NCBI GenBank assembly: GCA_963771595.1
Contig: CAVYUC010000019.1
Span: 1 to 64,000 of the forward strand
Length of the DNA stretch: 64,000 nt
Direction: 5' to 3'
Source: CAVYUC01 sp963771595
GTDB lineage: Bacteria > Bacteroidota > Bacteroidia > Bacteroidales > Prolixibacteraceae
The notes beneath the pieces were generated by a model. It did not search any database. It was not told where the DNA came from and saw only the letters and a program-made list of their open reading frames with translations. Below, piece after piece: positions 25,582-35,900 of the stretch; within the stretch, counting starts at the first letter, position 1; each line of letters starts with the position of its first letter. Both the position numbers and the translations under genes were made by a program.

Positions 25582-26679
25582 TTGATTAAAATTAAGAATA
25601 TAACAGATTATCTTGAATCGGTTGCTCCGCTGAGCCTGCAGGAATCGTATGATAATGCCGGATTGATTGTGGGCAATCCGGATGCTGAAATTTCTTCGGC
25701 ATTGGTCACCATCGATGTAACAGAAGAGGTAATTAATGAAGCCATTGAAAAAGGCACCGGATTAATTGTGGCGCACCATCCGTTTGTTTTTTCGGGATTA
25801 AAAAAAGTAACGGGAAAAACTTATGTGGAACGAACATTAATAAAAGCAATTAAAAACGATATCGCAGTTTATGCGGCTCATACCAACCTCGACAGTGTTA
25901 CAGGGGGTGTGAATTCAAAAATCTGTGAAAAACTGGGACTGCAAAATTGTAAAATCCTGCAACCGTCCACCGGGCAGCTAAAAAAGCTGGTCACTTTTAT
26001 TCCTTCCGAAAATACAGAAAAAGTAAGGGAGGCAGTTTTTAAAGCAGGAGCCGGGTACATCGGAAACTACGATTACTGTGGTTACAATCTTGAAGGGGAA
26101 GGGAGTTTCAGAGGAAATGAAAATAGCAATCCATTTATTGGCGAAAAAAATAAAATACATTACGAAAAGGAAATCAGGTTCGAAACCATTTTCCCGGGTT
26201 TTTTACAGGGAAAAATTATAGCTGCTTTGCTGGACTCCCATCCATACGAAGAAGTGGCATACGATATTTATCCACTTGAAAATGTATATGAAAAGGGAGG
26301 CTTTGGAATGATTGGTGACCTTCCGGAACCGCTTTCAGAAAAGAAATTTCTGACCCTTTTAAAGGCAATTTTTAATACCGGCTGTATTAAGCATACAGTA
26401 TTAAAAGGGGCTGCAGTGAATAAAGTGGCAGTTTGCGGCGGGGCTGGTTCATTTTTACTGAACAAGGCAATTTCCGGTGGCGCCGATTTTTTTGTTTCGG
26501 GCGATTTTAAGTACCACCAGTTTTTTGATGCGGAAAACAAAATTGTTATTGCCGATGTTGGACATTTTGAAAGTGAACAGTTTACTAAAGAACTTTTTTA
26601 TGAGTTACTTATCAAAAATTTCCCTAAATTTGCAGTCCATTTTTCAGAGGTAAATACCAACCCGGTTTACTACTTCTGA
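25582..26679 (+). CDS. Nif3-like dinuclear metal centre protein
   Basis: A 365-residue Nif3/YqfO-type protein (GTP cyclohydrolase I type 2 homologue). It starts at a TTG (25582). Metal-ligand motifs are VAHHPFVFSGLK, HTNLDSVTGGVN near the N-terminal half and ADVGHFESEQF near the C-terminus. The middle is occupied by the cysteine-poor PII-like insert seen in long Nif3 proteins. Biochemical function remains unsettled for the family. It is third in the peptidase operon. Confidence 0.88.
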   Translation: MIKIKNITDYLESVAPLSLQESYDNAGLIVGNPDAEISSALVTIDVTEEVINEAIEKGTGLIVAHHPFVFSGLKKVTGKTYVERTLIKAIKNDIAVYAAHTNLDSVTGGVNSKICEKLGLQNCKILQPSTGQLKKLVTFIPSENTEKVREAVFKAGAGYIGNYDYCGYNLEGEGSFRGNENSNPFIGEKNKIHYEKEIRFETIFPGFLQGKIIAALLDSHPYEEVAYDIYPLENVYEKGGFGMIGDLPEPLSEKKFLTLLKAIFNTGCIKHTVLKGAAVNKVAVCGGAGSFLLNKAISGGADFFVSGDFKYHQFFDAENKIVIADVGHFESEQFTKELFYELLIKNFPKFAVHFSEVNTNPVYYF

Positions 26680-26713
26680 ATTTTGTTAAATTTTGAATAT
26701 TAAAATAAGAGCA

Positions 26714-27484
26714 ATGAATACATCATATCCAAGACAAGAAGAAAAAGATATTTCCATTGAGGAAAAATTACGTGCGTTGTATGAACTGCAAAGCGTGGTT
26801 TCTGAAATCGATAAAATTAAAACGCTTCGTGGAGAGCTTCCATTGGAAGTTCAGGATTTGGAAGACGAAATTACCGGCTTAAAAACCAGGCTGGAAAACC
26901 TGAGTGACGAAATCAGGAACCTCGATACTGCAATCAACAATAAAAAAATTGCAATTAAAGATTCGCAAGCACTGATTACAAAGTATACCGAACAGCAAAA
27001 TAATGTTCGTAATAACCGTGAATTTGATTCGCTTTCAAAAGAAATTGAATTTCAGACCCTTGAAATTCAGCTTTCGGAAAAAAGAATAAAGGAATTTACC
27101 TCCGAAATGAATGAAAAAGAAGAGCTTGTCAAAACTTCGAGGGAGCAGTTAAAAGAGCGCGAGGACGATTTGGAAAGAAAAAATGGTGAGCTGGAAGAAA
27201 TAACACAGGAAACCAGGATTGAAGAAGAAAAGCTGAAATCGAAATCGGAAAAAATTGAAACATTTATTGAACCGCGTTTGCTGACTGCGTTTAAACGTAT
27301 CAGGAAAAATGCACGAAACGGAATGGCAGTTGTTACCATTCAACGTGATGCATGTGGCGGTTGTTTTAATAAAATTCCACCACAGCGGCAAATGGATATT
27401 GCCAACCATAAAAAAATAATCGTTTGTGAATATTGTGGACGTATTTTGGTTGATAAAGACATAAATGCTGTTGAAGCTGAATAA
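26714..27484 (+). CDS. C4-type zinc-ribbon coiled-coil protein
   Basis: A 256-residue protein. Residues about 10-195 are a long charged coiled coil, followed by a zinc ribbon with two cysteine pairs (CGGCFNKIPPQ and CEYCGRILVD). It belongs to the CT398/zf-RING_7 family, proposed to act as a scaffold, with binding to RNA polymerase factors or secretion parts reported in some species. The ATG at 26714 was preferred over a TTG at 26693. It is last in the operon, and a strong terminator begins 22 bp after its stop. Confidence 0.88.
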   Translation: MNTSYPRQEEKDISIEEKLRALYELQSVVSEIDKIKTLRGELPLEVQDLEDEITGLKTRLENLSDEIRNLDTAINNKKIAIKDSQALITKYTEQQNNVRNNREFDSLSKEIEFQTLEIQLSEKRIKEFTSEMNEKEELVKTSREQLKEREDDLERKNGELEEITQETRIEEEKLKSKSEKIETFIEPRLLTAFKRIRKNARNGMAVVTIQRDACGGCFNKIPPQRQMDIANHKKIIVCEYCGRILVDKDINAVEAE

Positions 27485-27506
27485 ATTGTATCTACAATAA
27501 ATAAAA

Positions 27507-27535
27507 AAGCACCGCAACAAATGCGGTGCTTTTTT
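27507..27535 (+). terminator. Strong terminator of the M23-MerR-Nif3-zinc ribbon operon
   Basis: A ten-pair stem AAGCACCGCA/TGCGGTGCTT (27507-27516 with 27522-27531), a 5-nt loop and a T-run. The upstream A-run also makes it usable in reverse. Confidence 0.92.
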
Positions 27536-27567
27536 GTTTCACTAAAAAAATACAAAGATTAAACGAA

Positions 27568-28443
27568 ATGAAAAAATTAAGCCTGATTATTCTTATAGCG
27601 ATTTTTTGCAGCAATATTAATGCGCAGGAGGTTCGGGATACTTCCTGGACAATTTCAGGTCAGGCATCAATTAATTTTAGTCAGGTTTCTTTTTCAAACT
27701 GGGTTGCCGGGGGCCGGAATTCAGTTTCCGGAGTGGGAATTTTCAACATAAACGCCAATTACCAGAAAGACAGATTAAGTTGGGAAAACTCATTGAAATC
27801 GGGTTACGGACTTTTAAAAGAAGGTGAAAAGGAAACGGTGAAGACTGAAGACAAATTTGAGATTAATTCGAAAGTGGGTATTGAAAGTAGAAATAACGAG
27901 CACCTGCTGTATTCTTCCTTTGTAAATTTTAATACCCAATTTGCAAACGGATATAATTATCCCAACACAACTGATGTAATTTCAACATGGTTTGCACCGG
28001 CTTATCTGACAGTGGCCGCCGGTATTGATTATAAACCTTCCAAGGCATTTTCATTGTTTGTTTCTCCGGTTTCGGGCAAGTTCACTTTTGTTACCGACGA
28101 AGAACTGTCGAATCAGGGAGCTTTCGGAGTTGATCCGGGAAAAACTATACGGTCCGAGTTGGGAGCAATTTTAAAAACAGAAGTGAAAACTACAGTTGTA
28201 ACAAACGTAGATTTATCCACTGCTTTAACATTGTTTTCGAATTACCTGGAGAATCCTCAGAATATTGATGTAAACTGGGATGTGATTTTAAACATGAAAA
28301 TCAATGATTACTTATCGGCCAATTTGCTGACAACATTGATTTATGATCACGATGTTTTGGTGCCACTTGATGACCAGGGAAATACCGGCAGGCGCATTCA
28401 GTTTAAGCAATTACTGGGTGTTGGATTAAGCTATAATTTTTAG
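27568..28443 (+). CDS. DUF3078 family outer-membrane-like protein
   Basis: A 291-residue protein with a signal peptide ending near residue 20 (NINAQ) and a beta-rich body with alternating aromatic residues, ending in Phe (GLSYNF), typical of a small outer-membrane beta-barrel. The pattern TISGQASINFSQVSFSNWVAGG marks DUF3078, found throughout Bacteroidota. Function is unknown. The ATG at 27568 was chosen because it directly precedes the signal peptide and lies past the terminator. It is monocistronic. Confidence 0.85.
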   Translation: MKKLSLIILIAIFCSNINAQEVRDTSWTISGQASINFSQVSFSNWVAGGRNSVSGVGIFNINANYQKDRLSWENSLKSGYGLLKEGEKETVKTEDKFEINSKVGIESRNNEHLLYSSFVNFNTQFANGYNYPNTTDVISTWFAPAYLTVAAGIDYKPSKAFSLFVSPVSGKFTFVTDEELSNQGAFGVDPGKTIRSELGAILKTEVKTTVVTNVDLSTALTLFSNYLENPQNIDVNWDVILNMKINDYLSANLLTTLIYDHDVLVPLDDQGNTGRRIQFKQLLGVGLSYNF

Positions 28444-28454
28444 CCGGAGTAATT

Positions 28455-29246
28455 TTACCAGCTGCCGCCGGCTCCGCCGCCGCCAAAACTTCCGCCGCCA
28501 AATCCTCCGAATCCTCCAAAACCTCCGCTACCCGATGAGAAGTTATTGAATGATCCACCATGATGCGATCGGCCGCCTGACATCATTCCCATAGCCAACC
28601 AGAATGGCAGGCTTCGACCGGGCGTATAAAAACGTCTGCTTCGTCCCCTTAAAATTGGAAGTACAACGAAAATCAGGATAAAAAATACAGCAATTGGAAT
28701 TATGCCTCCCTTCTTCTGTTCGTAATTTTGCTGGTAATATTCAGCGGTATATTCTCCCTTTGTAATATCCATAATTACATTAATTCCGCTTGCTAAACCT
28801 TTGTAGTAATCGTTTTGCTTAAAATAGGGAATCATTTCATTCTGAACAACAGTGCTGTTGACAACTGCATCGGGTAAAACTCCTTCCAATCCGTAACCGG
28901 TGGCAATGAAAACCTGGCCGTTTTCGCTATCAGTTTTTGGTTTTACAAGAATTATCAGGCCATTATTATCGCTCTGCTGGCCAACTCCCCATTTTTCTCC
29001 CAGCTGGAATGCATAATCGCCGGGATCGTTTCCTTCCAAATCTTTGATGGTAACCACTACAATCTGAGTTGATGTTTCGCGGGCAAATTGTTCGAGGTTT
29101 GTTTCGAGTTTCCGGTAATCATTGCGATCCAGAACGCCGGCAAAATCATTAACAAGGCGCGGTGGATTGGGTCTTTCGGGTATTTCTGCAAATAAAACCG
29201 AAAGGCTGCAAATTACTGCAAACACTGATAAAATAATTCGTTTCAT
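28455..29246 (-). CDS. TPM domain protein with glycine-rich tail (YgcG-like)
   Basis: A 263-residue membrane protein. It has a signal peptide, a TPM domain (about 30-170; TQIVVVTIKDLEGNDPGDYAFQLGEKWGVG), a membrane helix near 185-200 and a glycine/serine-rich tail ending GGGGAGGSW. TPM domains are implicated in photosystem II repair in plants, while the bacterial role is unclear. The gene lies 2 bp after a second TPM gene and downstream of lemA. The lemA-TPM pairing is widespread and suggests envelope maintenance. Confidence 0.88.
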   Translation of the reverse strand: MKRIILSVFAVICSLSVLFAEIPERPNPPRLVNDFAGVLDRNDYRKLETNLEQFARETSTQIVVVTIKDLEGNDPGDYAFQLGEKWGVGQQSDNNGLIILVKPKTDSENGQVFIATGYGLEGVLPDAVVNSTVVQNEMIPYFKQNDYYKGLASGINVIMDITKGEYTAEYYQQNYEQKKGGIIPIAVFFILIFVVLPILRGRSRRFYTPGRSLPFWLAMGMMSGGRSHHGGSFNNFSSGSGGFGGFGGFGGGSFGGGGAGGSW

Positions 29247-29248
29247 TA

Positions 29249-29692
29249 TTAATCTTTTTCTCCAAACGAAATTTCGTCTGAAAGTTCATTAACGTCATCT
29301 TTTTGATACGGGAAGTGAAGTTTTAACTGTTCGCCCGCTTTCAGAATTCCTTCAGAAAGGGCAGTGGTATACATTTTTTCCTTAAATTTCCCGATTACAA
29401 GTTCCTTAATTTCGTCCCAAAAATTCTCCGGAACTTTTTGGTTTATTCCAGCATCACCAAGAATAGCAAATTTCTGATCTTCCAAAGCTACATAAAACAA
29501 AACTCCATTACGCAATTTGGTTTTGTGCATTTCAAGTTTTTCAAAAATATATGCTGCCCTGTCCAATACATTTTCCTTGCAATGTTTTTCGATATGCACC
29601 CGTATTTCTCCGGAGGTGTTTGTTTCGGCAACACGGATTGCATTGGTGATTTCCAATTTGTTTTCTTCGGTAAAATATGATCTTATGCCCAT
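29249..29692 (-). CDS. TPM domain protein, short form
   Basis: A 147-residue protein with a single TPM domain (TSGEIRVHIEKHC, VLFYVALEDQKFAILGDAGIN) and no obvious membrane helix. It is the middle gene of the lemA-TPM-TPM operon, with gaps of 12 and 2 bp. Function is unknown. Confidence 0.85.
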   Translation of the reverse strand: MGIRSYFTEENKLEITNAIRVAETNTSGEIRVHIEKHCKENVLDRAAYIFEKLEMHKTKLRNGVLFYVALEDQKFAILGDAGINQKVPENFWDEIKELVIGKFKEKMYTTALSEGILKAGEQLKLHFPYQKDDVNELSDEISFGEKD

Positions 29693-29704
29693 GATTTACT
29701 TTTT

Positions 29705-30283
29705 CTAAAATTGTACTTCGGGAACCTGATCTGCTCCTTGTTGTGCTTCAAAATAAGCCTTTTTATCGAATCCAAACCAGCCGGAATAGATTACCTGCGG
29801 AAATTTTCGAATATAGGCGTTGTAGTTTTGTGTGCTTTCATTGAATTTTCGTCTTTCAACAGCAATTCGGTTTTCTGTTCCCTCAAGCTGTGCCTGAAGA
29901 TTAAGGAAGTTCTGGTTTGCTTTTAAATCAGGATAACGTTCAACCACGACCATTAATCTGCTTAAAGCGGAAGATAAACCTTGTTGTGCCTGGTTAAATT
30001 GCTCCAGCGACTGCTCACTTAGATTCTCAGGATTTACATTAACCGAAGTGGCTTTGGAACGGGCTTCTATCACATTTGTCAGCGTTTCCTGTTCAAAATC
30101 AGCATAACCTTTTACTGTATTTACCAGGTTCGGAATAAGGTCGGCACGGCGCTGGTATACATTTTCAACCTGCGACCACTGTGATGTTACCTGTTCTTCC
30201 ATTTCAACCATTTTATTGTAACCACAACTCGAAAGAAACATTCCGGACACTGCAAGAAATAAAACCCAAGTTATTCGTTTCAT
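29705..30283 (-). CDS. lemA: LemA family lipoprotein
   Basis: A 192-residue LemA protein. The N-terminus shows a lipobox (MFLSSCGYNK) in place of the usual simple anchor. The body is helical with the family motifs SQVENVYQRRADLIPNLVNTVKGYA and ENRIAVERRKFNESTQNYN, ending with FFxFD-like FGFDKKAYFEA. It is probably attached to the inner or outer membrane. It is first in an operon with two TPM-domain genes. Confidence 0.92.
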   Translation of the reverse strand: MKRITWVLFLAVSGMFLSSCGYNKMVEMEEQVTSQWSQVENVYQRRADLIPNLVNTVKGYADFEQETLTNVIEARSKATSVNVNPENLSEQSLEQFNQAQQGLSSALSRLMVVVERYPDLKANQNFLNLQAQLEGTENRIAVERRKFNESTQNYNAYIRKFPQVIYSGWFGFDKKAYFEAQQGADQVPEVQF

Positions 30284-30466
30284 CTTATTAAATTTTTTAA
30301 TTGTGCTTTATGCCTGACATAACCTTTCAGGTACAACATTTATTAATTTAGGAAATGTACAAATTTATAAAACTGAAAGGATAAACCTTTTAAAATTCGG
30401 GGAGTAGTCCTATTTTATCGCTGTATCTCCTGCTTTTTAGTATAAACGCAATCTTACAGAAGTGAG

Positions 30467-30802
30467 TTATTCTGCAAAAATCAGTGTATACGGTCGTAAA
30501 ATTTCATGGTAAAGCTCGTCGAGGCCGATGTTGCGGCTTTTGCGGATATGTTCGCGGCCTTCGAAAAATACAAGAATAGTTGGTGCAGTAAAAACCTGAT
30601 GTTGTGCGGCAACTTCAGGTAATTTATCCGATTGTATATAAATAAGATTTATTTTTGGAAATTCAGTTCGAATCAGTTCGGCTACTTTAGGTTTAAGGAC
30701 TTTACATACATTGCAGGTATCGGTAGAAAAATAGGAAAGTAAAGCAGGTTCTTTTTCCTTAATTTTCAGGAATTGTTCAAATGAATCTATTTCAGTAAAC
30801 AT
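30467..30802 (-). CDS. Thioredoxin family protein (CNVC active site)
   Basis: A 111-residue thioredoxin fold with active site C30-N-V-C33 in TDTCNVCKVLKPK and the cis-proline loop FTAPTILVFFEG. The second residue pair differs from the CGPC of standard thioredoxin, so redox potential and partner are probably different. It is cytosolic (no signal peptide) and last gene of the porV-ispF operon. Confidence 0.85.
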   Translation of the reverse strand: MFTEIDSFEQFLKIKEKEPALLSYFSTDTCNVCKVLKPKVAELIRTEFPKINLIYIQSDKLPEVAAQHQVFTAPTILVFFEGREHIRKSRNIGLDELYHEILRPYTLIFAE

Positions 30803-30812
30803 TCAGCAAACT

Positions 30813-31178
30813 TTAAAACTGTCCGGTATTCAGCATAACCAATGTACAGGCTTCAATGGCTTCAACTCCTGCAGAAGTTAGCTTTTTGCGGAATTCATCA
30901 TTTTCAGTTCCAGGATTGAATATTACCCGTTTTGGGTTTAAATTCAAAACCTCATCGTAATATTCAGGTTGGTTTTTGGGGCCGACATACAATGTAACGG
31001 TATGAATATCCTTTTCTTTGGGAAATTCAGTTTGAATGGAAACATCAGCAACCTGACCGGCTCGTTTTGCCAGTGCAACTACATCGTGTCCGTATGAACG
31101 CAACTTGTGGATTGCAAAGTATGAATAGCGTGCCGGATTAGTGCTGGCTCCAATTACCAGTGTTTTTTTGTGTTCCAT
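30813..31178 (-). CDS. CoA-binding domain protein
   Basis: A 121-residue Rossmann-fold protein of the YccU/CoA-binding family (VIGASTNPARYSYFAIHKLRSYGHDVVAL near the N-terminus, RVIFNPGTENDEF). It sits between ispF (3-bp gap) and a thioredoxin gene (10-bp gap). Its specific role is unknown. Confidence 0.85.
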   Translation of the reverse strand: MEHKKTLVIGASTNPARYSYFAIHKLRSYGHDVVALAKRAGQVADVSIQTEFPKEKDIHTVTLYVGPKNQPEYYDEVLNLNPKRVIFNPGTENDEFRKKLTSAGVEAIEACTLVMLNTGQF

Positions 31179-31181
31179 GGG

Positions 31182-31661
31182 TTATGTTTTTTTTACCAGT
31201 ACAACCGCCAGCGCCGAAATTCCTTCTTCCCGTCCTTCGAAACCCAGTTTTTCAGTAGTTGTAGCTTTTACCGAAACCTGATCAACATTTACATTCAGTA
31301 TTTGAGCCATTGTTTCTTCCATTTGTGGAATATGAGGTTTCAGTTTTGGCTGCTGTGCTGATATTGTTGCATCAATATTTACAAGTTCGTATCCTTTTTC
31401 CCTGACCAAATCATAAGATTCCTTTAAAAGGATTTTGCTGTCGATGTTTTTATATTTTTCTGAAGTATCGGGGAAATGGGTGCCGATATCTCCAAGTTTT
31501 AAAGCGCCGAGCAAAGCATCGCAAACAGCGTGGATTAATACATCGCCATCGGAATGAGCAACTGTACCTTTGCTGTGCGGAATTAAAATGCCACCAAGCC
31601 AAAGCGATTCGCCTGCGGCAAGTCGGTGTACATCAAATCCTTGTCCGATTCTGAAATTCAT
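31182..31661 (-). CDS. ispF: 2-C-methyl-D-erythritol 2,4-cyclodiphosphate synthase
   Basis: A 159-residue enzyme of the MEP isoprenoid pathway, which cyclises 4-diphosphocytidyl-methylerythritol 2-phosphate. Zinc-site and substrate motifs are intact: GFDVHRL (Asp, His), HSDGDVLIHAVCDALLGA, DIGTHFPDT and TTTEKLGFEGREEGI. Its start overlaps the porV stop by one or a few bases, so it is translationally coupled to porV. Confidence 0.96.
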   Translation of the reverse strand: MNFRIGQGFDVHRLAAGESLWLGGILIPHSKGTVAHSDGDVLIHAVCDALLGALKLGDIGTHFPDTSEKYKNIDSKILLKESYDLVREKGYELVNIDATISAQQPKLKPHIPQMEETMAQILNVNVDQVSVKATTTEKLGFEGREEGISALAVVLVKKT

Positions 31662-32836
31662 CAGCGTTGATTGCTAAATGCATCAACATCGAAAGAAAGG
31701 GTAAATCGCAAGGTGTTTGCAAGCGGGTGATTTTGTTCGGTAGGCAAAAGATAGGAAAAATCGAGTGCAAATACATTTAAACGAAGTCCGGCGCCGGCTG
31801 TCAGAAACTTCCGGTTACCTTTATTTTCATGTTCGTAAAAATAACCGGCGCGCAAGGCAAATTGCTTGTTGTACCAGTATTCAACACCCAACGAAAAATT
31901 TATTTCCTGCAGCTCTTCCTTAAATCCGCCGGGAGCATCAGTAAACGATGAAAAAATACCGGCAATAGTAGATATGTCGGAATTAACTCCGCCCGGAAAT
32001 ATTACTTCACCTTCGTTAAAATTAGTAGTATCTTTTGGCGGAGTAGGAACAAGCAATTTATTTGCTTCAACTGCAAAAGTAAAGGAGTTATACTGATCCA
32101 TTTCTGTTGTGTACGCAGCTCCAAGTTTTAACATTGTTGGTATAAAATACTTTTCTGCTCCGTCGGTATAAGAAATTTTAGCGCCAATGTTTTGAATATT
32201 TATACCTGCTGAAATTATATTGTCTTTTCTGTTTGCCCTGAATTCTTTATACAAATAAAATGCAACATCGGCTGCGTAAGTATTTCCGGCATGCGATTCC
32301 ACACCATTTATTAATTGCCCGCCGGTTAAATCGGAACGGATATAACGAACGGCCACCGAACCTGAAAATATTTCGGAAAGCAGCCGCGTGTATCCTAAAT
32401 CGATTGCAAATTCATTCGGACTTTGCTGGCCCATATCGTAACCAAACTGGTCGGTGAAAATAATGTCGCCAAGAGAAAAATACCGCAGCGAACTGCTCAC
32501 TGTCTGCATTTCATCAATTTTTTTGTAACCTACCAAATAGGCAAGGTCGATGTCATCGACTAAGTTGCGCAACCATGGCGAATACGAAAGACTTATACCC
32601 ATTTCACTTTCCATGAAAACATATTTTGCCGGGTTCCAGTGCTGCGAGTTCAGGTCGGGAGTCGTACCCACACCGGCATCTCCCATACCTCCTGCCCTTG
32701 AATCGGGAGTGATTGACAGAAAGGGAACAGCCGTTGTAATTGTATTGGCTCCCGATGTAGTTGCCTGGGCATTAGCATTATTGGAAAAACCGAGAATAAA
32801 CACTAAGGCAATGATAATTGGTATTATACGAATCAT
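31661..32836 (-). CDS. porV: Type IX secretion outer-membrane protein PorV
   Basis: A 391-residue FadL-like outer-membrane beta-barrel with a signal peptide (NNANAQ). The early SITPDSRAGGMGDAGVGTTPD with SQHWNPAKY is diagnostic for PorV/LptO, the shuttle that carries type IX cargo to the PorU sortase. It is located directly downstream of porU and first in the operon porV-ispF-CoA-binding-thioredoxin. An exact -7 box lies 19 bp before its start. Confidence 0.92.
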   Translation of the reverse strand: MIRIIPIIIALVFILGFSNNANAQATTSGANTITTAVPFLSITPDSRAGGMGDAGVGTTPDLNSQHWNPAKYVFMESEMGISLSYSPWLRNLVDDIDLAYLVGYKKIDEMQTVSSSLRYFSLGDIIFTDQFGYDMGQQSPNEFAIDLGYTRLLSEIFSGSVAVRYIRSDLTGGQLINGVESHAGNTYAADVAFYLYKEFRANRKDNIISAGINIQNIGAKISYTDGAEKYFIPTMLKLGAAYTTEMDQYNSFTFAVEANKLLVPTPPKDTTNFNEGEVIFPGGVNSDISTIAGIFSSFTDAPGGFKEELQEINFSLGVEYWYNKQFALRAGYFYEHENKGNRKFLTAGAGLRLNVFALDFSYLLPTEQNHPLANTLRFTLSFDVDAFSNQR

Positions 32837-32855
32837 AATCTAAAATTGAGCGTTG

Positions 32856-32863
32856 CAAAGATA
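32856..32863 (-). promoter_or_regulatory. -7 box of the porV operon
   Basis: TATCTTTG on the minus strand is an exact TAnnTTTG match, 19 bp before the porV ATG. It implies that porV can be transcribed independently of porU. Confidence 0.45.
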
Positions 32864-32943
32864 AAATATTTGTTTTTGTTGCACTATTTAAACTAAAAAA
32901 GAGAACGAATGTTTTCGGGAAAAAGTACATCTGCCAAAATTAT

Positions 32944-35900
32944 TTAATGGGCAATAATCATTTTGCCTGATTTGGATGTGATTATTCCGTCGTTATTTTG
33001 TGCCGTTACACGATATATATAAACTCCGTTTTTGAGTGCCCCGTTTATTTCTTTTAAATCCCATCGTACCGGGTTACTTAAAGTTCCGTTGGAGCCAATT
33101 TCCTGTGTAAAAAAGTCGATCCGACGGCCGTTTTGATCGAAAATTTCGAAGATGGTTTTTAGCGATGCATCCGACTGATTGTGTTCGAAAGTGAAAAATG
33201 TGTAATCGTAAACCGGATTCGGATAATTGGAAACGGAGGTAATATTAAATTCGCCGGTAACGAAAAATTCAATCTCTTTTTCAGATGAATTATTCGCCAC
33301 ATCCCAGACTTTCAATGTTAATGTATGTTTTCCTTCAGCAAGATTTCTCAAAGGGAACTGAACTGTTCCGGATGTAAAATCATCAATATCGGCCTGGTAA
33401 AATTTATTCAGAACAAAAACAGTGGAGTAATCATTGTCAAGCACTGCAGTAATGTCGTGGCCAATTCCGGTTCCAACAGTATTTATTCCGTTTTCGTCGG
33501 AAATAACAGCAACCAAAGTAGGATTTTTGCTGGTTCGTTCGCCCGGTTTAAAAGAAGGTGAGTCAAGGTATAAATCAATATCCGGACCTTCATTATCGGC
33601 AATTTGGGAAGATGAAGTGCCGCCGATGTAAAAATTTTCGAATGCACCGTTGGCATCAATAGCACCGTTTTCGGCATAGTAAACTATTTTTCCTTCGCCC
33701 AGGTTGTACGAAATATCTTTCGGAATAACAAAGCTAAATGTAAATTCGCCGTTTGTAACACTTGCAAGTCCTTTATAAACAACATTTTCCTGAACTTTAA
33801 AACTCATTGGTGTTTCATTTGCATTTCCAAGGGTTTTCATTGTGGCTGCTTTATCGTAAACCGTAGGAACCACCTTCCCGTTAAAATCATTCATTTTATT
33901 ATTAAACCGATCTGCAACATAACCGGTAACGGTAACTTTTTGAAGCGATCCCACGGTGTCGGTTTTTTCCGATGTATTTTTCTGATTAATTGAAGTGGTA
34001 ACAACTTTATATTCAGGATAGGATAACCGCAGGGCCGGATCGGCAAGCAGGCTGAAATTTCGTTTGTTGATGGTATTGATGGTATTTGTTTTTGCCAATC
34101 GCATTATATCGCCAATTCTGTAATATTCGCCGTTCTGGTTGCGTTCGAAAACATATTTGTAGAATTCGCGGCTGAGTGAAAAGTTTGAATTGGAAAAAAC
34201 AACCCGAGTAGTTGAAAAAAGAGCAATTCCACCGCCGCTTGGATTAAACAGTATATACTCACCGGCCGAAGTAACATCGGCATCGAAACGACTGAACTCG
34301 CAGGTTGCAGTCACAAAAATTGGCAGCGATTTGGAATTGGACCATGAATTAATATTGCTCACATCAAGTACACGTTCTTCCGACAGGAAACGCGGATTGG
34401 CATGTCCAACATAATTGAGAATCAGAACCCCATCTTTTACGCGGTTGTTAATTGCCTCTGTAACTCCCGGATATCTTTCTTCTGCAGCCGTGGCTTCCTG
34501 CACAAAAGCATCGAAATAAATTTTGTCAATTATAAATTCCCTATGGCTTTGATTCACCTGATTGGCCAGTTTTTCAGAATTTTCCATGTGCTCGTTTCCA
34601 TCTTCATCGTCTCCGATAAAGCACACTACATTCCGCCAGTTTCCAAGCGCCTCCGGAGAATAATAATCGTGAATTTTGTTTACCACCAGTTCGGCCTGAA
34701 AAGCGGTGGATGCCGGAATTCTGCCAATTCCCAAATCAACGGCGCCATTGTAAACACTTTCGTCTTCATCGAGAAGAACAAAATAATCATCGGTAACAAA
34801 CGATTGGGTTTCGACCAAAGAATTTTGCGATTGATACGTTGGAATAAAATTCGAACTGGATGGATTCACATTTTTATTATCGTAACTGCCATCGCCAAAC
34901 AGCAAAACATATTTTAGCTGGCTTCCGCGATCGTAAAGCATTTTAATAAAATTGCGGATTCCGGTTGCATTTTTTGTTCCGGAACTAAATTCGTTGTACA
35001 CATGGTTCGCATCAACCACTTCCACGCTCATTCCGTCATGACTTCTGTGGAAATCGGCCAGCGAATTGGCAGATTTAAGAAAACTTGGATGGGTTATGAT
35101 GAGAAATTCCGGCGTTTTCATGGCATGCAGGTTTTGGTTTGCAACTTCGCCCACCAGCACCGGTTCCGGAAAATTTCCATTTGGATTGAAAGCTGCATAT
35201 TCTCTCAGTTCTCCTGCAGGCTGTTTTCCGGTGGCCACACTTCCTGCCAGTGTTAGCGGGACCTGCTTTATATTTTGTACGTCAGTTACATCAAATACTT
35301 TTGTTTCGGGAGTGCTGTTTTCAATGGAAAACTCCAAAATGTTTCCATCTCCAACCGTAGCTTTATTCCGAAAAAACAAAACTTCTCCATTTATTTTTAG
35401 TTTTTTCCGGTAATTGAATTCAATATAATCGAGCCAGGCTTCGGAATTGGAATTATCGGCCAAATACTTTAATACAAAATTGAGCTGGTTATTTTGAGGC
35501 GTTGCAGTAAAAGTCTGCTCTTTTTCGTAAGCATGCAAGCCGGTTGCATCTGTTACATTCACTGCCGAAAAATCCAGTTGTCCGGCATTGGTTTGATTAA
35601 TAACCACAGGCATTTCGGAGGCTTTTGATGATCTGGCTGCCGCATTTATTCTAATGAACACTTTTTCCTGATCGGCCAAATCATTGATATCGATTTTTAA
35701 ATTTTTTGTAGTTCCGTTAACAAACTTGTCTCCAAACCATTGCTTGCCCGAACCGCCGGGAATTATATTGAAACTTTCAACTTCATACAGATCGTAGGCA
35801 TCGAATGTTATTGTTTTATGGGTTGCCGGCTCCTGTATTTCGGGCAAAACCTCCGGATTTTTGGTTGTCCCGGCGTCCTCGGTTAAAAAGAAATATCCTT

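Noticed and set aside
28455..28560. Repetitive GGC-rich stretch as a DNA repeat element
   Set aside because: It encodes the glycine-rich C-terminus of the TPM protein in frame, so the repeats are coding.
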